Positions 45,404-54,457 are shown, counted from the stretch's first letter. The stretch: 64,000 bases of DNA from JAAFHZ01 sp964247085 (GCA_964247085.1 CAXTSX010000006.1:36750-100749); one strand, 5' to 3'. Program-made: numbers and translations. The notes: generated by a model not told the origin, from the letters alone.

Positions 45404-46054
45404 ATGAAGATTAAATACCCCATCAACCTCCATAAATTCCTGACTTTTTTATATGTTTTAGGTTTAATGGCTTTCTATCACAACTTTAATGTCGCTGCTT
45501 GGGTATATCTTGCTTTGCATGGAACTTACGGCATTATGTGGCTAATCAAAGATAATCTTTATCCTGACAAACAGTGGGAACAAGAAATGTCAGTGGCTAC
45601 TGGTATTTCTACTTTTGTCATACTGGGAATGTACTGGGTGGCACCGTTTATTTTAATTAGTAGTGGTGACGTACCGATGGGGTCTTTAATTAGTGCAGCG
45701 ATCGCCACTAATATTACAGGTGTATTTCTGCATTTTGGTAGTGACGCTCAAAAGTATTTCACTCTTAAATATAGACAAGGATTAATCACCGAAGGTTTTT
45801 TCAGTCGCAGTCGCAATCCCAATTATTTGGGTGAAATCCTCATTTACTTGGGCTTTGCGATGTTGGCACAACATTGGCTACCATTTGTTGTTTTGGGAGT
45901 TTTTACAACACTCGTATTCGTACCCAATATGCTGAAAAAAGATCAATCTTTGTCTCGCTATCCAGAATTTGCTGCTTACAAAGCCCAGTCTGGTTTAATA
46001 CTGCCCAAACTGTTTGTTAGTGCGTCGAGCAAGTATCCAGAAACTAGTGAGTGA
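45404..46054 (+). CDS. DUF1295-family membrane protein (steroid 5-alpha-reductase/isoprenylcysteine methyltransferase fold)
   Basis: About 216 residues from the ATG at 45404 (MKIKYPINLHKFLTFLYVLG); the TTG at 45356 is less likely. Five to six membrane helices and the C-terminal motif RQGLITEGFFSRSRNPNYLGEIL, which is the NADPH/SAM-site pattern (RNPNYLGE) of this fold. Some members methylate or reduce lipids; the substrate is unknown. It stands convergent to proA with 19 bases between. Confidence 0.8.
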   Translation: MKIKYPINLHKFLTFLYVLGLMAFYHNFNVAAWVYLALHGTYGIMWLIKDNLYPDKQWEQEMSVATGISTFVILGMYWVAPFILISSGDVPMGSLISAAIATNITGVFLHFGSDAQKYFTLKYRQGLITEGFFSRSRNPNYLGEILIYLGFAMLAQHWLPFVVLGVFTTLVFVPNMLKKDQSLSRYPEFAAYKAQSGLILPKLFVSASSKYPETSE

Positions 46055-46073
46055 CCAGTTGAGGATTTCAAGG

Positions 46074-47390
46074 CTACAACAAATCATGATGGGTAAAAGC
46101 TTGAGCCGCTGTGCCTGCGTAGCTAGCCACAACTTGCCCCTGGCCCACCAAATGATACTTATAAGTTACTAATCCTTCTAAGCCCACTGGTCCACGCGGG
46201 GGCATTTTTTGGGTGCTGATGCCAACTTCAGCGCCCAAACCGTAGCGAAAACCATCGGCAAAGCGGGTGGAGCAATTATGAAAAACTCCCGCTGCGTCTA
46301 CTTCTGCCCGAAAGGTTTGAGCAGTGGCGACATCTTCGGTGATAATTGCTTCGGTGTGGCGTGAACCATAGGTATTAATGTGATCGATCGCCTCTTCCAC
46401 ATCGGACACAACTTTAATAGCCACCACCAGATCACTATACTCGGTTGCCCAATCTTGTTCAGTGGCTAGAGGCAAACTGGTGTTTTCTAAAAGTTTTTGC
46501 CCTAACCCATCTATTCGGACTTCCACGCCTTGATCTTGGAGAGCTTGAATCACCGGAGCCAAAAACTGTGGCGCGATCGACTGGTGTACCAAAATGGTTT
46601 CTACTGCATTACAAGCAGCGGCGTATTGCACCTTAGAATCCACGCAAATTTCGATAGCTTGCTGAATTTGGGCGGTTTGATCTACATAGATATGGCAAAT
46701 CCCCTCGGCATGACCCAGCACTGGAATTTTGGTGTGGTCTTGGACGTAGCGCACAAAGCTATTGGAACCGCGCGGAATAATTAAATCAACGTATCGATCG
46801 AGCTGCAATAGTTCGATCGTTTCGGAGCGAGTAGTCAATAGCTGAACCACTTCTGGATCCACTGCACTGTGTGCCAATCCGGCTTTAATGGTTTTGACCA
46901 GCTGAGTGCAGGACTGCAAAGCTTCCTGACCGCCTTTTAAGATCACCCCATTACCAGACATAATCGCCAAGCTAACAATTTGAATCACCGCATCCGGACG
47001 GGCTTCAAAAATCACGCCCAGTACTCCCAGGGGGCAGGTGATCCGCTCCAACACTAAGTTGGTATCCAGTTCGCGTTTAATTTGAGTTTGACCGATCGGA
47101 TCAGCCAGTTTAGCGACATCCCGTACTCCCCTAATTCCGGCTTGCAGTTTTCCCTGATCCAGTTTGAGGCGAGCATAAAGAGCCGGAGCAATCTGGTCAA
47201 CAGCAGCGGCACAGTCTGCCTGATTTGCGGTCATAATCGCCGCCGTATCTTGTTCGAGGGCTTGAGCAATCTGTTCGATCGCCTGCTGACGAGCCGCTGT
47301 ATCCAGGACGGACAATTTTTTAGCCGCCCGGCGAGTAGAGCGACCAATGGTTAAGAGAGAGTTCGTTTCTATAGATTCGGTAGTCAACAT
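46074..47390 (-). CDS. proA: gamma-glutamyl phosphate reductase
   Basis: 438 residues. NADPH-dependent reduction of gamma-glutamyl phosphate to glutamate semialdehyde, the second step of proline synthesis, in the cytosol. The catalytic Cys is in AAACNAVETIL (near 260), with PLGVLGVIFEARPDA and LIIPRGSNSFVRYV as family marks, and GAEVGISTQKMPPRGPVGL near the C-terminus. Length is normal. No proB is adjacent. ATG start. Confidence 0.97.
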   Translation of the reverse strand: MLTTESIETNSLLTIGRSTRRAAKKLSVLDTAARQQAIEQIAQALEQDTAAIMTANQADCAAAVDQIAPALYARLKLDQGKLQAGIRGVRDVAKLADPIGQTQIKRELDTNLVLERITCPLGVLGVIFEARPDAVIQIVSLAIMSGNGVILKGGQEALQSCTQLVKTIKAGLAHSAVDPEVVQLLTTRSETIELLQLDRYVDLIIPRGSNSFVRYVQDHTKIPVLGHAEGICHIYVDQTAQIQQAIEICVDSKVQYAAACNAVETILVHQSIAPQFLAPVIQALQDQGVEVRIDGLGQKLLENTSLPLATEQDWATEYSDLVVAIKVVSDVEEAIDHINTYGSRHTEAIITEDVATAQTFRAEVDAAGVFHNCSTRFADGFRYGLGAEVGISTQKMPPRGPVGLEGLVTYKYHLVGQGQVVASYAGTAAQAFTHHDLL

Positions 47391-47486
47391 ATGTGGCTGG
47401 TTAATAAGTAAATATCGATATATTTGACTCTCGAAATGGGTACTTTAAATTTTAGGAGCATATAAACATACCAAGTTTTTAGTTTA

Positions 47487-48032
47487 ATGAACATGCTGGA
47501 TGCCCATAACTTCGACTTCAAACTCAATATTCGTCATCCTTACGAAGTAGCCCAAAGGGTTTTAGCAATTCTGGCAATTCTCGATCGCACTTACACCATA
47601 GAAGCCAGTCCAGCATTGGAATGGGTATATGCCTATGGAGTTCATAAACATTTTTCGGAAGCCGAGAAAAAATTTTACTTTACCAAAGAAGTCAGTAAGC
47701 AGGAGCGGGAAACGTTTGGCTGGTTGACCGAAAGCTTAGCAGTATTGATGTGGTCAATGGGCTATTTAGAAGATTTACCACCCCTCCATCAACGTTTTGA
47801 ATTGGCCACGATGCCTTACTTGGATCATATCACCAGCAGTACTACCCAGTTTTTGGCAGATGCTTGCTTGCGTCATACCGATGCTTTGATGATTGCTGAA
47901 GAACAGCATTACCATGCTCATTGGCAAATTATGAATGCCGAATCGGCAACTGGCCCGATCAGCAACAAAATTAGTCCGGAGATCATTTATGAGCGACGCT
48001 ATGCTTTTAGCTGGTTGGTGGGCATGGAATAG
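47487..48032 (+). CDS. DUF4272-domain protein
   Basis: 181 residues: RVLAILAILDRTYTIEASPA, LEWVYAYGVHKHFSEAEKKF, LTESLAVLMWSMGYLEDLPP. These are the helical signatures of DUF4272, a domain of unknown role. A weak ribosome-binding site and an ATG start (MNMLDAH). Its 3' end overlaps the convergent FkbM-type gene by 26 bases (48007-48032), an unusual antiparallel coding overlap. Confidence 0.75.
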   Translation: MNMLDAHNFDFKLNIRHPYEVAQRVLAILAILDRTYTIEASPALEWVYAYGVHKHFSEAEKKFYFTKEVSKQERETFGWLTESLAVLMWSMGYLEDLPPLHQRFELATMPYLDHITSSTTQFLADACLRHTDALMIAEEQHYHAHWQIMNAESATGPISNKISPEIIYERRYAFSWLVGME

Positions 48033-49602
48033 CAATCACTTTTTCCACATTCAGCAGATCATCCGCTGTCTCGATCGCCATCAGTTCACGCAGGTAAGGA
48101 CGATATTTAAAGAGCTGATAATCCTGCCCTGTCAATAACTCCGCTATTTCTAAGTTTGGTTCACCATTAAACAAATTCTGGTAGATGATGGTCGGGCTAA
48201 ATTGGCGGATAATTTGGGCAGCGCCGTTGAACACGGCTAGCTCATGCCCGACTGTCGAAATCTTCAGGAAATCTAAGCGGGTGATCTGCTTTTGGATAGC
48301 CAAGTCATCTAGTGAAAAACCATCTATTTCTTCTGTTTCACCTTCCCAATCGGGAGGCTCTATTTCATGGCCTAAAACCTGATGATATTCTGCTGGACAT
48401 TGCAGATAGAGGGTGAGTTTACCAGACTGATCACTAGCAGCACCAGCTATAACTTCCACCCCAGTGAATTGATTTAAGCGAATACTTTCTTGCAGGCAAG
48501 CCCCATGAAAGCTACTGGGTTCGATCGATAATACTCGTCCAGTTGCTCCTACCAACTGAGCAGCACTAAAGCTATAAACCCCCACATGAGCACCTACATC
48601 TAGTACAGTCATCCCCGGTTGAATTTGCTGTCGCCAGAACTCAATTTCTGGCTCATACCAGTCCCCATCAACAAGTAAGGCGCGGGTGGTGACACTCTGT
48701 AAGCTGGGTTCGATCGCCAACAGACAATTTTCATCAGCAAGGGTCGCATAGGTGAAGGAAGTATCAGTCACCGCTGCTGTCCATTTCCAAGCTGCCATAT
48801 TAGTACGCTGCTGGCTGTAATCCTGGGCTATAGACAGCCAATAGGCCGCCGATTTTGTCTGCAGCAAATCAGTATAGGCTAGATACAAAGCATGGAGCAC
48901 TGCCGCTGCATCTAGGGCGATTTCTTGTGCCCGATGCAGATAGAGCAAACCTTCACTCTCTTGCATTCCCAACGAATACACTCCCAACCGTAGATTCATC
49001 ATCAAATTTTGAGGTAGCAGTTGAGCTGCCAACTGCATCAACCGTACAGCATGAGATTGATCTTTATGGAATTGGGTACGCCACAACACCTCCGCATGTA
49101 AATAAAGGGCTTGTAAATAACCATTGTCGGTGTTTAAAATCTGCTGCAAATGTTTCGCTCGGCCTGCGCCCCCCCGGGTTGGTGGTAGGTAGGCAATCCC
49201 GGGCGGTACCAGCTCTTCGGTATAGAATGGTTGCAAAGTGTTAATGAAACTATCAAAAGCAATCTCGGCAGCGGTTTGGTAATCAGCTAACATTACATGC
49301 AAAAGCGCTAAATGTGCCTGGCACAGCGGATATTCGGCCAGACTAGCTCCAGTTTGCAAAGCATTGAAAGCCATCTCAATATAGAGACCTCTGGTTAGTT
49401 CATTACTACTGTTTTCTGCTTCTACCAAAGCAGCTACGGCCAAATTGTTCCATTCCCAGGCAGATTTTGGCTCATCCCAATCGCAGGTGGCTAGTGACTG
49501 TTCTAAATTAGTAAAATCCTGATGATGGCCAGCAGCAAATAGCTTGGGCACCTGGATTTTTAAGTATTCTAAATAGATTTGTTGGGGCTGAAAATCGTTC
49601 AT
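48007..49602 (-). CDS. TPR-like protein with FkbM-type methyltransferase domain
   Basis: About 531 residues from the ATG at 49602 (MNDFQPQQIYLEYLK). The longer frame to 49863 is a shadow of the upstream gene. A helical TPR-like N-terminus (about 20-270) precedes an FkbM-type SAM methyltransferase: TVLDVGAHVGVYSFSAAQLV (near 316), VLSIEPSS, then FLKISTVGHELAVFNGA. FkbM domains often methylate sugars or polysaccharide moieties. The ATG overlaps the stop of the upstream protease-like gene by four bases (ATGA), so translation is coupled. Confidence 0.82.
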   Translation of the reverse strand: MNDFQPQQIYLEYLKIQVPKLFAAGHHQDFTNLEQSLATCDWDEPKSAWEWNNLAVAALVEAENSSNELTRGLYIEMAFNALQTGASLAEYPLCQAHLALLHVMLADYQTAAEIAFDSFINTLQPFYTEELVPPGIAYLPPTRGGAGRAKHLQQILNTDNGYLQALYLHAEVLWRTQFHKDQSHAVRLMQLAAQLLPQNLMMNLRLGVYSLGMQESEGLLYLHRAQEIALDAAAVLHALYLAYTDLLQTKSAAYWLSIAQDYSQQRTNMAAWKWTAAVTDTSFTYATLADENCLLAIEPSLQSVTTRALLVDGDWYEPEIEFWRQQIQPGMTVLDVGAHVGVYSFSAAQLVGATGRVLSIEPSSFHGACLQESIRLNQFTGVEVIAGAASDQSGKLTLYLQCPAEYHQVLGHEIEPPDWEGETEEIDGFSLDDLAIQKQITRLDFLKISTVGHELAVFNGAAQIIRQFSPTIIYQNLFNGEPNLEIAELLTGQDYQLFKYRPYLRELMAIETADDLLNVEKVIAIPCPPTS

Positions 49603-50270
49603 GTTGCAATTAGTAATTCCAGGCAAGCGGTGACTGAACGGCGCTCTTGGAAAGCTTGTAACAAAGCATCGAACGCTGGCCGTTGGAGAGCAAGTTGCTC
49701 TTGGGCTTGGAGTAAGGCGGCACTTTCGACTCGGATTATCCCGGCAGTATTGCAGCCAGCCATTTTCAAGATACTGCGTAATTGTTGTCGGTCTTCTTGC
49801 CCACCAATATTGTCGCCATAAATCATCTGTTCGGCAGCAATTCCCGCCATCCAAACAGCGCAATAATTCTGGAGCAATTTACCAGAAATGGGGCTAGGTG
49901 GAGGCGCAAAAGCAACCCCCCCTTGACCAGTTTGCCCCTGTTGCCAAGCTTCCCAAGCACTCAAAGAATAGCCAGTCACTGGAATCTCTAAAAGTTGAGC
50001 CACCAAGAAATGTCCGGCTTCATGACAAATAATTCGTTGGGCATAGGCCGGATCCCGGCGGGCGATCGCATCTAGAATCAAGCCAGTACAGCGGCTTTTT
50101 AGAAAAAAGTTATCTAGACTTGTACCCACCAGCAGCGCCATCACGGCTCCGATCGGTATCAAAGATGAAAAATGCATCAAAGGCCCCAACAAGCTCCCCA
50201 ACATAATGGTAAATGCGGACAGGGCAATAATATTGAGAGAAATTTCTTTGGTGGGGTGCGGCGCTTGCAT
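49599..50270 (-). CDS. FtsH-protease-like (M41) membrane protein without AAA domain
   Basis: 223 residues. Two hydrophobic helices (about 10-50) and a zinc-peptidase domain with HEAGHFLVAQLLEIPVTGYSL (HExxH near 81) and the third-ligand region EQMIYGDNIGGQEDRQQL. This is the peptidase half of FtsH without the ATPase, a form known in cyanobacteria and plants (FtsH-like 'ATP-dependent Zn protease' fragments). Without an unfoldase it may act on loose substrates or as a chaperone. It lies 3 bases after the M15 gene and is coupled to the FkbM gene. Confidence 0.82.
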   Translation of the reverse strand: MQAPHPTKEISLNIIALSAFTIMLGSLLGPLMHFSSLIPIGAVMALLVGTSLDNFFLKSRCTGLILDAIARRDPAYAQRIICHEAGHFLVAQLLEIPVTGYSLSAWEAWQQGQTGQGGVAFAPPPSPISGKLLQNYCAVWMAGIAAEQMIYGDNIGGQEDRQQLRSILKMAGCNTAGIIRVESAALLQAQEQLALQRPAFDALLQAFQERRSVTACLELLIAT

Positions 50271-50273
50271 AGA

Positions 50274-51068
50274 TTATGGTAAAGAGTTTTTGGCCTTATA
50301 AAAAGTTTCTAAACTATCACTATCGCCAACATATCGCCAATGCCAAGGCTCGTAACTCACTCCCTGAGTATTGTTTTGGCCAAAGGATATTTCAAAACTG
50401 TAACGAGCGGCATTCGCTGATAGCCACTGAAAGGCTGCAGTTTGTTCAAAACCCTGATTGAGGTTAGCTGCTGGATTATTACTATCGCCTAGATCGACTG
50501 CGTAGCCGGTATGGTGCTCACTATAGTTTGGTGGGGCACTAACCTCGGCGCGCTTAGTGGCGGCCTGTGCTCGTTCGGCCTTGACGTCAAAAAATAACCG
50601 TTGTTGATCGGCGACTGATCGAAAGGCCGAAATGGTAGTAATATTCACCCCGGCGGCCCGGGCTGCTGCCACCATTGATCGAAATTTTTGAGCCGCTGGT
50701 CGCCGCAGCTGGAGACCACCACCAATCGCCACTAATCGATCGGCGGGTGCTTCTTCATAACGAAAATGATGCAGCAAGGTATCAACATTAGGGCTACTAG
50801 TTGATCTATTGATAGTTGCTGGACTGTTGGGAGTAGCCATACTGGCCTGATTACCATTACCGCTCAGGCTATTTTTGATGAACATTGCACCCAGCGCCAA
50901 CAAACCAATTACCGCGATGAGTAAGCTCACCTGCACCAACTGCTGTTTACGACGAGATTTGATAATAGTGGGATGGGCTGCCGGTGGTGTATATCGATCG
51001 CGTTGGGCGATTGGGATATCATCTGCTGACTTAGCCGCATTACTAGCAGCTGGACGAGCCTTAGGCAC
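50274..51068 (-). CDS. membrane-anchored M15-family D-Ala-D-Ala carboxypeptidase (VanY-type)
   Basis: 264 residues, GTG start at 51068. A cytoplasmic start, an anchor near 45-67 (LVQVSLLIAVIGLLALGAMFI), then an outside VanY-like domain: AFRSVADQQRLF, SEHHTGYAVDLGD (zinc ligands H and D), and SYEPWHWRYVGD. It trims the terminal D-Ala of peptidoglycan stem peptides in the periplasm. Spacing of 3 bases to the next gene makes an operon with the M41-like and FkbM genes likely. Confidence 0.88.
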   Translation of the reverse strand: MPKARPAASNAAKSADDIPIAQRDRYTPPAAHPTIIKSRRKQQLVQVSLLIAVIGLLALGAMFIKNSLSGNGNQASMATPNSPATINRSTSSPNVDTLLHHFRYEEAPADRLVAIGGGLQLRRPAAQKFRSMVAAARAAGVNITTISAFRSVADQQRLFFDVKAERAQAATKRAEVSAPPNYSEHHTGYAVDLGDSNNPAANLNQGFEQTAAFQWLSANAARYSFEISFGQNNTQGVSYEPWHWRYVGDSDSLETFYKAKNSLP

Positions 51069-51121
51069 AATTCATTCCTCGAACACTGGGTTACATTTTG
51101 ACACAACCTGGGCAGCTTGTG

Positions 51122-51595
51122 CTAGACGGCTCGATATACCACTGAGCCATCAGAATCTCGATTATGCACGGTTACCAAGTCTTCGTAGATTAACTTCTTG
51201 AGAGTAGCCGTAACATCTTTGTGGTCGGCTCCCGAATCGATGATACAGTCACTGCGAGTAGCTTCGCCCCGATCGCGACAAATGCGCAGAATAGTGACTT
51301 CTAAAGATTCCGAGCGCAGATTTTTTTCGACCAGCGTAATTTGGTTGGCAGATTGCAGACCAGGAGTGTAACCCAGACCACCGCGCAAGGCTGCATACTT
51401 GAGATTTTCTTCGTCCACCATGCTCGGAATTAGGGCTAGATCCAACAGTTGACCTAAGCCGAATACGCCAAAAGTCATTAGATAAATAATGCCGCTAAAA
51501 TATCGGCCTAAGTAAATGCGGTGGAGTCCAGATCCTCCTACAAAACACCCTAGCCATAGCAAATAGGAAATGTTTTTATCCTTCGGTTCTCTCAT
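51122..51595 (-). CDS. TM2-domain membrane protein with winged-helix-like tail
   Basis: 157 residues. TM2 domain at about 8-60 (YLLWLGCFVGGSGLHRIYLG, IIYLMTFGVFGLGQLLDLAL). The C-terminal part (about 90-155) resembles a winged helix: LEVTILRICRDRGEATRSDC, then DVTATLKKLIYEDLVTVHNR. A membrane protein carrying a DNA- or protein-binding winged helix is uncommon outside cyanobacteria. No function is known. Confidence 0.75.
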   Translation of the reverse strand: MREPKDKNISYLLWLGCFVGGSGLHRIYLGRYFSGIIYLMTFGVFGLGQLLDLALIPSMVDEENLKYAALRGGLGYTPGLQSANQITLVEKNLRSESLEVTILRICRDRGEATRSDCIIDSGADHKDVTATLKKLIYEDLVTVHNRDSDGSVVYRAV

Positions 51596-51628
51596 GGTGT
51601 ATTGAACTGCTCCTGCATTCTATATAAG

Positions 51629-52228
51629 CTAAGGACTGGCTGGATCGATCGCTAGTTTGGGCAACGCTATGTGGGCATCAGATAGCTGACTAGTCTGGCA
51701 ATGGTCTTGTGCCCAGCGGCTGTAATCTACTAACAGCTGATGGCTAAGCCGTTGCTTTACTGTCATTAGTACACTCTTTAACAAGCTATTGCCAGCAGTT
51801 TCCAGAATAGGCTTGGGGGTAAACCACAAAGCCGGTGGTAAATCCACCTGCACTTGCAGATCGGCTATCCCTTGCAGATGAGCTTTTTTTCCAGTCACTG
51901 TTGGCACTAGTGTACCCAATAAATCTAGATGAAAGCGCTGATTAATATAGTCTACGCCCCTAATTTCGCAATCGGTAGATTTGAGATGCACAGTGCCATC
52001 AGGGTCAGCCCAGACCTGCATCTGTACAGTAGGTTGGAGATTAAAGTGAAAAAAGCTGAGGGGGCGCATTTTGAGGCAAAACTGCTGATCACCCAGGTTT
52101 TCAATTTGATTTTGATCTACTAAGGCGGCAATTAACCTTTGGGGTTGACGTAGATAGTGACAAATTGGTATGGCATGTTCGGCCACCGTGAGGTCGAGCG
52201 ATTGGCTGGCAACAAACTTAACTTGCAT
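51629..52228 (-). CDS. DUF1997-family protein
   Basis: 199 residues: MQVKFVASQSLDLTVAEHAI start, then FCLKMRPLSFFHFNLQPTVQ, RGVDYINQRFHLDLLGTLVP, and QRLSHQLLVDYSRWAQ. This is the DUF1997 pattern found in cyanobacteria and chloroplasts, with a START-like fold expected. Soluble; role unknown. Divergent from pheA, with a 216-base gap. Confidence 0.8.
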   Translation of the reverse strand: MQVKFVASQSLDLTVAEHAIPICHYLRQPQRLIAALVDQNQIENLGDQQFCLKMRPLSFFHFNLQPTVQMQVWADPDGTVHLKSTDCEIRGVDYINQRFHLDLLGTLVPTVTGKKAHLQGIADLQVQVDLPPALWFTPKPILETAGNSLLKSVLMTVKQRLSHQLLVDYSRWAQDHCQTSQLSDAHIALPKLAIDPASP

Positions 52229-52444
52229 GGCAGGATGATTTACGAGGAGTAAAGAATTTTAGCTTAAACATATACCCAGTGCCTTATACTTTCCTGAGTT
52301 CTAGCATATATACTGCGACTAAGTTGATTAATATTACGTAGTTTCAATCTTATCTAAATATTAGCGCAACTCCGAAGCGCCTGGATCGCTAAACAGCGCC
52401 AATTTTCTCTTGAATTCAACTAAATTCCGTTGGTATCTTTTGTT

Positions 52445-53278
52445 ATGGCCAATACTGTTATTGCTCACCTTGGTCCGATCGGTACCTATACCGAAGCTGC
52501 TGCTCTGGCCTATGCTGATTCGATCGATACCGAAACGACTTTGCTGCCGTTTAATACGATTGCCCAGGCGATCGAGTCGATCGATCGAGGTCAGGCTAAT
52601 TTAGCGGTGGTACCAGTCGAGAATTCGATCGAAGGCAGTGTCACGATGACTTTAGATACCTTGTGGCGGGTGGGTCAGTTGCAAATTCAGCAGGCTTTGG
52701 AATTACCCATTGATCATACTCTGATCACTACTGCGACTGATCTCCAAGCTATTCATACGGTTTATTCTCATCCCCAGGCTTTGAGTCAATGTCAGGACTG
52801 GCTGGGCAAATTTTTACCCCATGCCCAGCAGATCGCCGCCAATTCTACTACCGCTGTTTTGCATGAGTTGTCTAATCAGCCCCAGGCAGCGGCGATTTCT
52901 TCACCTAGAGCTGCTGATCTTTACCAATTGCCGATCCTCTATCAAGGAATTGGCGATTTTCCGGAAAATCGCACTCGGTTTTGGGTGCTAGGCCAGCAAC
53001 CAGCGCTTACTGGTAGCCATACTTCTTTAGCTTTTAGTTTGTCGGCTAATGTGCCGGGTGCTTTGTTGGGAGTTTTAGCCAAGTTGGCGAGCCAGAATAT
53101 TAACTTGAGTCGCATTGAATCTCGGCCAACTAAGAAATCTTTAGGAGACTATCTTTTCTTTGTGGATATTGAGGCGGATAGTAGTGAGCCAATGGTGGCT
53201 AATGTTCTAAAAGATTTGACTAATTACGTGGAAAGTCTGCAATCTTTTGGGAGTTATTACATAGTAGGGCAACCCTAG
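52445..53278 (+). CDS. pheA: prephenate dehydratase with ACT domain
   Basis: 277 residues from ATG 52445 (MANTVIAHLGPIGTYTEAAA). Residues 1-180 form the dehydratase domain with the VPVENSIEGSV and NRTRFWVLG (T-R-F) motifs. The ACT domain (about 190-277) includes LSRIESRPTKKSLGDYLFFVD, with the ESRP motif that binds phenylalanine. It converts prephenate to phenylpyruvate and is feedback-inhibited by phenylalanine. Monofunctional, no chorismate mutase part. Confidence 0.95.
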   Translation: MANTVIAHLGPIGTYTEAAALAYADSIDTETTLLPFNTIAQAIESIDRGQANLAVVPVENSIEGSVTMTLDTLWRVGQLQIQQALELPIDHTLITTATDLQAIHTVYSHPQALSQCQDWLGKFLPHAQQIAANSTTAVLHELSNQPQAAAISSPRAADLYQLPILYQGIGDFPENRTRFWVLGQQPALTGSHTSLAFSLSANVPGALLGVLAKLASQNINLSRIESRPTKKSLGDYLFFVDIEADSSEPMVANVLKDLTNYVESLQSFGSYYIVGQP

Positions 53279-53345
53279 AAATCTCAGATGAATTGGTATC
53301 CGGACATTATTGACCGCCTAACCACTCGCCCCGAGCGTGAAGAAT

Positions 53346-53582
53346 ATGAGCCAAATGCACTCTGACCCCATCCACAATCCTGAAGATGACCTTCTGGCCG
53401 AATATCACCTTGATTACCAACAGGCCAAACCCAATCGATTTGCTACCCGGGATGCAACGCGAAAGATAACAGGTTTCGGCTTAGATCCGGATGCTGTTCG
53501 ATTTTTCACCACGCTTATCCCCATCTCGATACCCAAAGCCAATCTGCGAACATCAAAGCACTCCAAGTATAATCAAAGGTAG
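53346..53582 (+). pseudogene. possible decayed antitoxin-type small gene
   Basis: The frame starts MSQMHSDPIHNPEDDLLAEY and continues HLDYQQAKPNRFATRD, a stretch common in small cyanobacterial antitoxin-type proteins. After it the sequence becomes unlike the family (KITGFGLDPDAVRFFTTLIP) and ends at 53582. A shorter shifted frame upstream (from 53288, MNWYPDIIDRLTTRPERE) looks like another fragment. It is not clear whether a whole gene remains. Confidence 0.4.
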
Positions 53583-53741
53583 CCCTCTAGCTCTCACCGA
53601 CATGTTAGAAACTCAACGGCTAGACACTGCCTTAGCAGTCGATCGACAATACCTACAACCCAGCGCGGTTTGATGACGAAAATTTGCAGACAGCTTTTGT
53701 GGAGTTTTGTCGTCAGTATCAGCATTCCCAAGAAATTATCA
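53583..53741 (+). pseudogene. degenerate coding remnant upstream of the nucleotidyltransferase
   Basis: Two short frames join into what reads as one broken protein: ...DRQYLQPSAV, then in the next frame DDENLQTAFVEFCRQYQHSQ. A TGA and a one-base shift separate them. It precedes the MNT gene and may be debris of the same defence-type locus. Not a functional gene as it stands. Confidence 0.4.
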
Positions 53742-54068
53742 ATGATGAAAAATCAAAATTTAGATCGAATTATTGCTCTAGTTAAACAGTGGTTTTCTGA
53801 GCAGTATCAGGAAAATTTAGAGGGATTAATTCTTTATGGTTCCCAGGCACGGGGCGATGCAAGAGAATCTTCTGACATTGATGTGTTGGTGGTACTAAGG
53901 AAAACTTTTAATTATCGGGAGGAAATTGATCGTACGAGTCAATTTATTGCAGATCTATCTTTGGAGTATGACACCGTAATTTCTCGCGCTTTTATTTCTG
54001 CTCAACGTTTTCAGGAAGAAAACAGCCCTTTTTTGCTTAATGTTCGGCGTGAGGGTGTTCCTTTATGA
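53742..54068 (+). CDS. MNT-family nucleotidyltransferase (antitoxin of a HEPN-MNT pair)
   Basis: 108 residues from ATG 53742 (or 53745). The motif GSQARGDARESSDIDVLVVL (near 36) is the minimal nucleotidyltransferase GSxARG(x5)SDID signature, holding the metal-binding aspartates. In type VII toxin-antitoxin systems the MNT protein adds AMP to the HEPN partner and disarms it. Its stop overlaps the HEPN start by four bases (ATGA). The longer frame from 53670 uses an unlikely TTG. Confidence 0.88.
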   Translation: MMKNQNLDRIIALVKQWFSEQYQENLEGLILYGSQARGDARESSDIDVLVVLRKTFNYREEIDRTSQFIADLSLEYDTVISRAFISAQRFQEENSPFLLNVRREGVPL

Positions 54069-54433
54069 ATCAGGAGCAAAAACTCTTGTTAGAAAAAGCA
54101 CAACGTAGCTTGAAGGGTGCTGAGTTAATGGTTGAAAATTCCCTACCAGAGTTGGCTGTTTCTCGTGCTTACTATGCAATGTTTTATATTGCTTCGGCTT
54201 TTGTTTTGGGGGTAGGTTTGAGTTTTTCTAGTCATTCAGCAGTAATTAGTGCTTTTGGGCGAGATTTTGGAAGAAATGATGAACGGTTACGTCGGTTTCA
54301 TCGATCGTTAATTGATGCTCAGGACATGAGAAATCGTAGTGATTACAATTTAGATTCTGGAATTACGGAGGAGGATGCCAGATGGCAAATCGCTGTTGCT
54401 TATGAGTTTGTAGCTTGTTTTGAGTCCTGTTAA
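54065..54433 (+). CDS. HEPN-domain protein (UPF0332-like toxin)
   Basis: 122 residues, all helical: EKAQRSLKGAELMVENSLPE, AVSRAYYAMFYIASAFVLGV, then DAQDMRNRSDYNLDSGITEE. The RNRSDY end of the second key helix stands where other HEPN RNases have R(x4-6)H. The 'R..DY' form is usual for UPF0332 HEPN proteins paired with MNT. Predicted RNase toxin, controlled by the overlapping MNT gene. Confidence 0.85.
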   Translation: MNQEQKLLLEKAQRSLKGAELMVENSLPELAVSRAYYAMFYIASAFVLGVGLSFSSHSAVISAFGRDFGRNDERLRRFHRSLIDAQDMRNRSDYNLDSGITEEDARWQIAVAYEFVACFESC

Positions 54434-54457
54434 GTATTTCTAGGCAGCAGTTTAACT

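Noticed and set aside
49603..49863. N-terminal extension of the FkbM-type protein
   Set aside because: Its codons lie wholly inside the M41-like gene on the same strand in another frame, and an ATG overlapping that gene's stop (49602) is a clear start.
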